Assembly: GCA_016124615.1 (NCBI GenBank)
Contig: WGNF01000004.1
Location: forward strand, 186,001-250,000
Length of the DNA: 64,000 nucleotides
From: Paracoccaceae bacterium
GTDB lineage: Bacteria; Pseudomonadota; Alphaproteobacteria; Rhodobacterales; Rhodobacteraceae
Direction of reading: 5' to 3'
Shown piece by piece: positions 63,013 through 64,000 of the stretch. Position 1 is the stretch's first letter; each line of letters opens with the position of its first letter. The position numbers were made by a program, and so were the translations under genes. The notes beneath the pieces were generated by a model. It ran no database searches and had not been told where the DNA came from. It worked only from the letters and a program-made list of their open reading frames with translations.

Positions 63013-64000
63013 GCGGCAGGAAGACCAATTCGGGCCGCTTTTTCGAGGATTACCGGGTGGGCGAGGTGATCGCCCATGCGGTTCCGCGCACCGTGTCGGG
63101 CGGCGAGCGGGCGCTGTATCACGCACTCTACCCGGCGCGCGGCGCGCTTTATTCCTCGGACGAATTCGCGCGGGCCTGCGGGCTGCCGATGTCGCCGATC
63201 GACGATCTGGCGGCGTTCCATCTGGTCTTCGGCAAGACGGTGCCGGACATTTCGCTGAATGCGGTGGCGAACCTTGGCTATGCCGAAGGGCGCTGGCTGC
63301 GCCCGGTCTGGCCGGGGGATACGCTGCGCGCCTCGTCAGAGGTGATCGGGGTCAAGGAAAACTCCAACGGCACCTCGGGCGTGGTCTGGGTGCGCACCAC
63401 CGGCGTGAACCAGCATGACGTGCCGGTGATCGACTATGTCCGCTGGGTCATGGTGCGCAAACGCGGCACCGGGGCGGCGCCGGAACCGGTGGTGCCGGTG
63501 CTGGCGAAAGCGGTCGAGGCCACGGCGCTGGTGGTGCCGGAAGGGCTGCACTTCGAAGGGTACGATTTCACTCTGGCGGGCGAGCCGCATCGCTGGGCCG
63601 ACTATGCGGTGGGCGAGAAGATCGACCACGTCGATGGCATGACCATCGAAGAGGCCGAACACATGCTGGCCACGCGCCTGTGGCAGAACACCGCCAAGGT
63701 GCATTTCGACGCGACGCAGCGGGCGGGCGGCCAACGCCTGATCTATGGCGGCCACGTGATCTCGATGGCGCGGGCGCTGAGCTTCAACGGGCTGGCCAAT
63801 GCGCAGATGATCGTGGCGCTGAACGGGGGGGCCCATGCGAACCCCTGTTTTGCCGGCGATACGGTGCGGGCCTGGTCGGAAGTGCTGGACAAGGCCGAAA
63901 CCGCGGTGCCTTCGGTCGGGGCGCTGCGGCTGCGGCTGGTGGCGGTCAAACACGGCGCAGAGGCGTTCGCGCTGAAGGGCGAGGATGGCAAATACCGGCC
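63009..64000 (+). CDS. mch: Mesaconyl-CoA hydratase, 3' end beyond window
   Basis: MaoC-type (R)-enoyl-CoA hydratase that adds water to mesaconyl-C1-CoA to form beta-methylmalyl-CoA. 330 of about 345 residues are visible. RFFEDYRVGEVIAHAVPRTV, FGKTVPDISLNAVANLGYAEGRWL and HRWADYAVGEKIDHVDGMTIEEAEH match the Rhodobacter enzyme. GTG 63009 overlaps the NnrU-family stop by 4 nt. The last codons run off the window end. Confidence 0.93.
   Translation, partial: MSGRKTNSGRFFEDYRVGEVIAHAVPRTVSGGERALYHALYPARGALYSSDEFARACGLPMSPIDDLAAFHLVFGKTVPDISLNAVANLGYAEGRWLRPVWPGDTLRASSEVIGVKENSNGTSGVVWVRTTGVNQHDVPVIDYVRWVMVRKRGTGAAPEPVVPVLAKAVEATALVVPEGLHFEGYDFTLAGEPHRWADYAVGEKIDHVDGMTIEEAEHMLATRLWQNTAKVHFDATQRAGGQRLIYGGHVISMARALSFNGLANAQMIVALNGGAHANPCFAGDTVRAWSEVLDKAETAVPSVGALRLRLVAVKHGAEAFALKGEDGKYR

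Noticed and set aside
1..64000. tRNA genes, insertion sequences, prophage or CRISPR arrays
   Set aside because: None seen: no transposase, integrase or repeat-spacer pattern, and no cloverleaf-like sequence in the gaps I read.

Overview
The window is GC-rich, gene-dense bacterial chromosome. Its gene content points to an alphaproteobacterium of the Rhodobacterales (Rhodobacter/Paracoccus-like). The clues are close protein resemblance to known Rhodobacter/Paracoccus enzymes of the ethylmalonyl-CoA pathway and the beta-hydroxyaspartate cycle, an Nfu-TsaB-RimI cluster, a TauE/TIGR02186 pair and short palindromic intergenic repeats. I see no rRNA or tRNA gene, CRISPR array, transposase or prophage.

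Layout. 1-9 kb is housekeeping: rsmI (cut by the window edge) facing away from an LpoA-like lipoprotein, glnD, murJ, a rhomboid-fold protein lacking its catalytic residues, trpS, and an unknown membrane protein. 9-13 kb holds an L,D-transpeptidase, a structured intergenic RNA candidate with a strong terminator, VOC and universal-stress proteins, and nfuA-tsaB-rimI. 13-18.5 kb is a purine-nucleoside ABC importer operon ending in a trimeric-type purine nucleoside phosphorylase. 18.5-23 kb has a TauE-type exporter pair, an SDR, a stand-alone Lrp ligand-binding domain and a RecD-like helicase. 23-28 kb carries two ethylmalonyl-CoA pathway genes, ccrA and ecm, on opposite strands and separated by two genes of unknown function. 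28-37 kb is mixed: deoD, aldo/keto reductase, an 18-repeat MORN protein, nadE, a protease, a zincin and gltX.

37-64 kb is the most coherent part. A tandem glycine riboswitch precedes gcvT-gcvH-gcvP. A fused hydantoinase/oxoprolinase follows, then bhcR facing bhcA-bhcB-bhcC-bhcD, the beta-hydroxyaspartate cycle that turns glyoxylate plus glycine into oxaloacetate. After a GAPDH paralogue and a TadG-like protein comes a purine-ring catabolic cluster: xanthine/urate permease, allA, allE, a PuuE-UraD fusion, uraH, a LysR regulator and puuD. This leads from urate to glyoxylate, with only the allantoate step missing here. The window ends with mcl2, an NnrU-family gene and mch (cut by the edge), again ethylmalonyl-CoA pathway genes.

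Taken together, several routes that make or use glyoxylate and glycine lie within about 40 kb: ureide breakdown, the ethylmalonyl-CoA/malyl-CoA route, glycine cleavage and the beta-hydroxyaspartate cycle. The bhcR-bhcA gap holds two closely matched 20-bp palindromic sites exactly 74 bp apart, a convincing candidate for the BhcR operator pair. All calls come from reading the sequence and from memory of the families. No database search was run.
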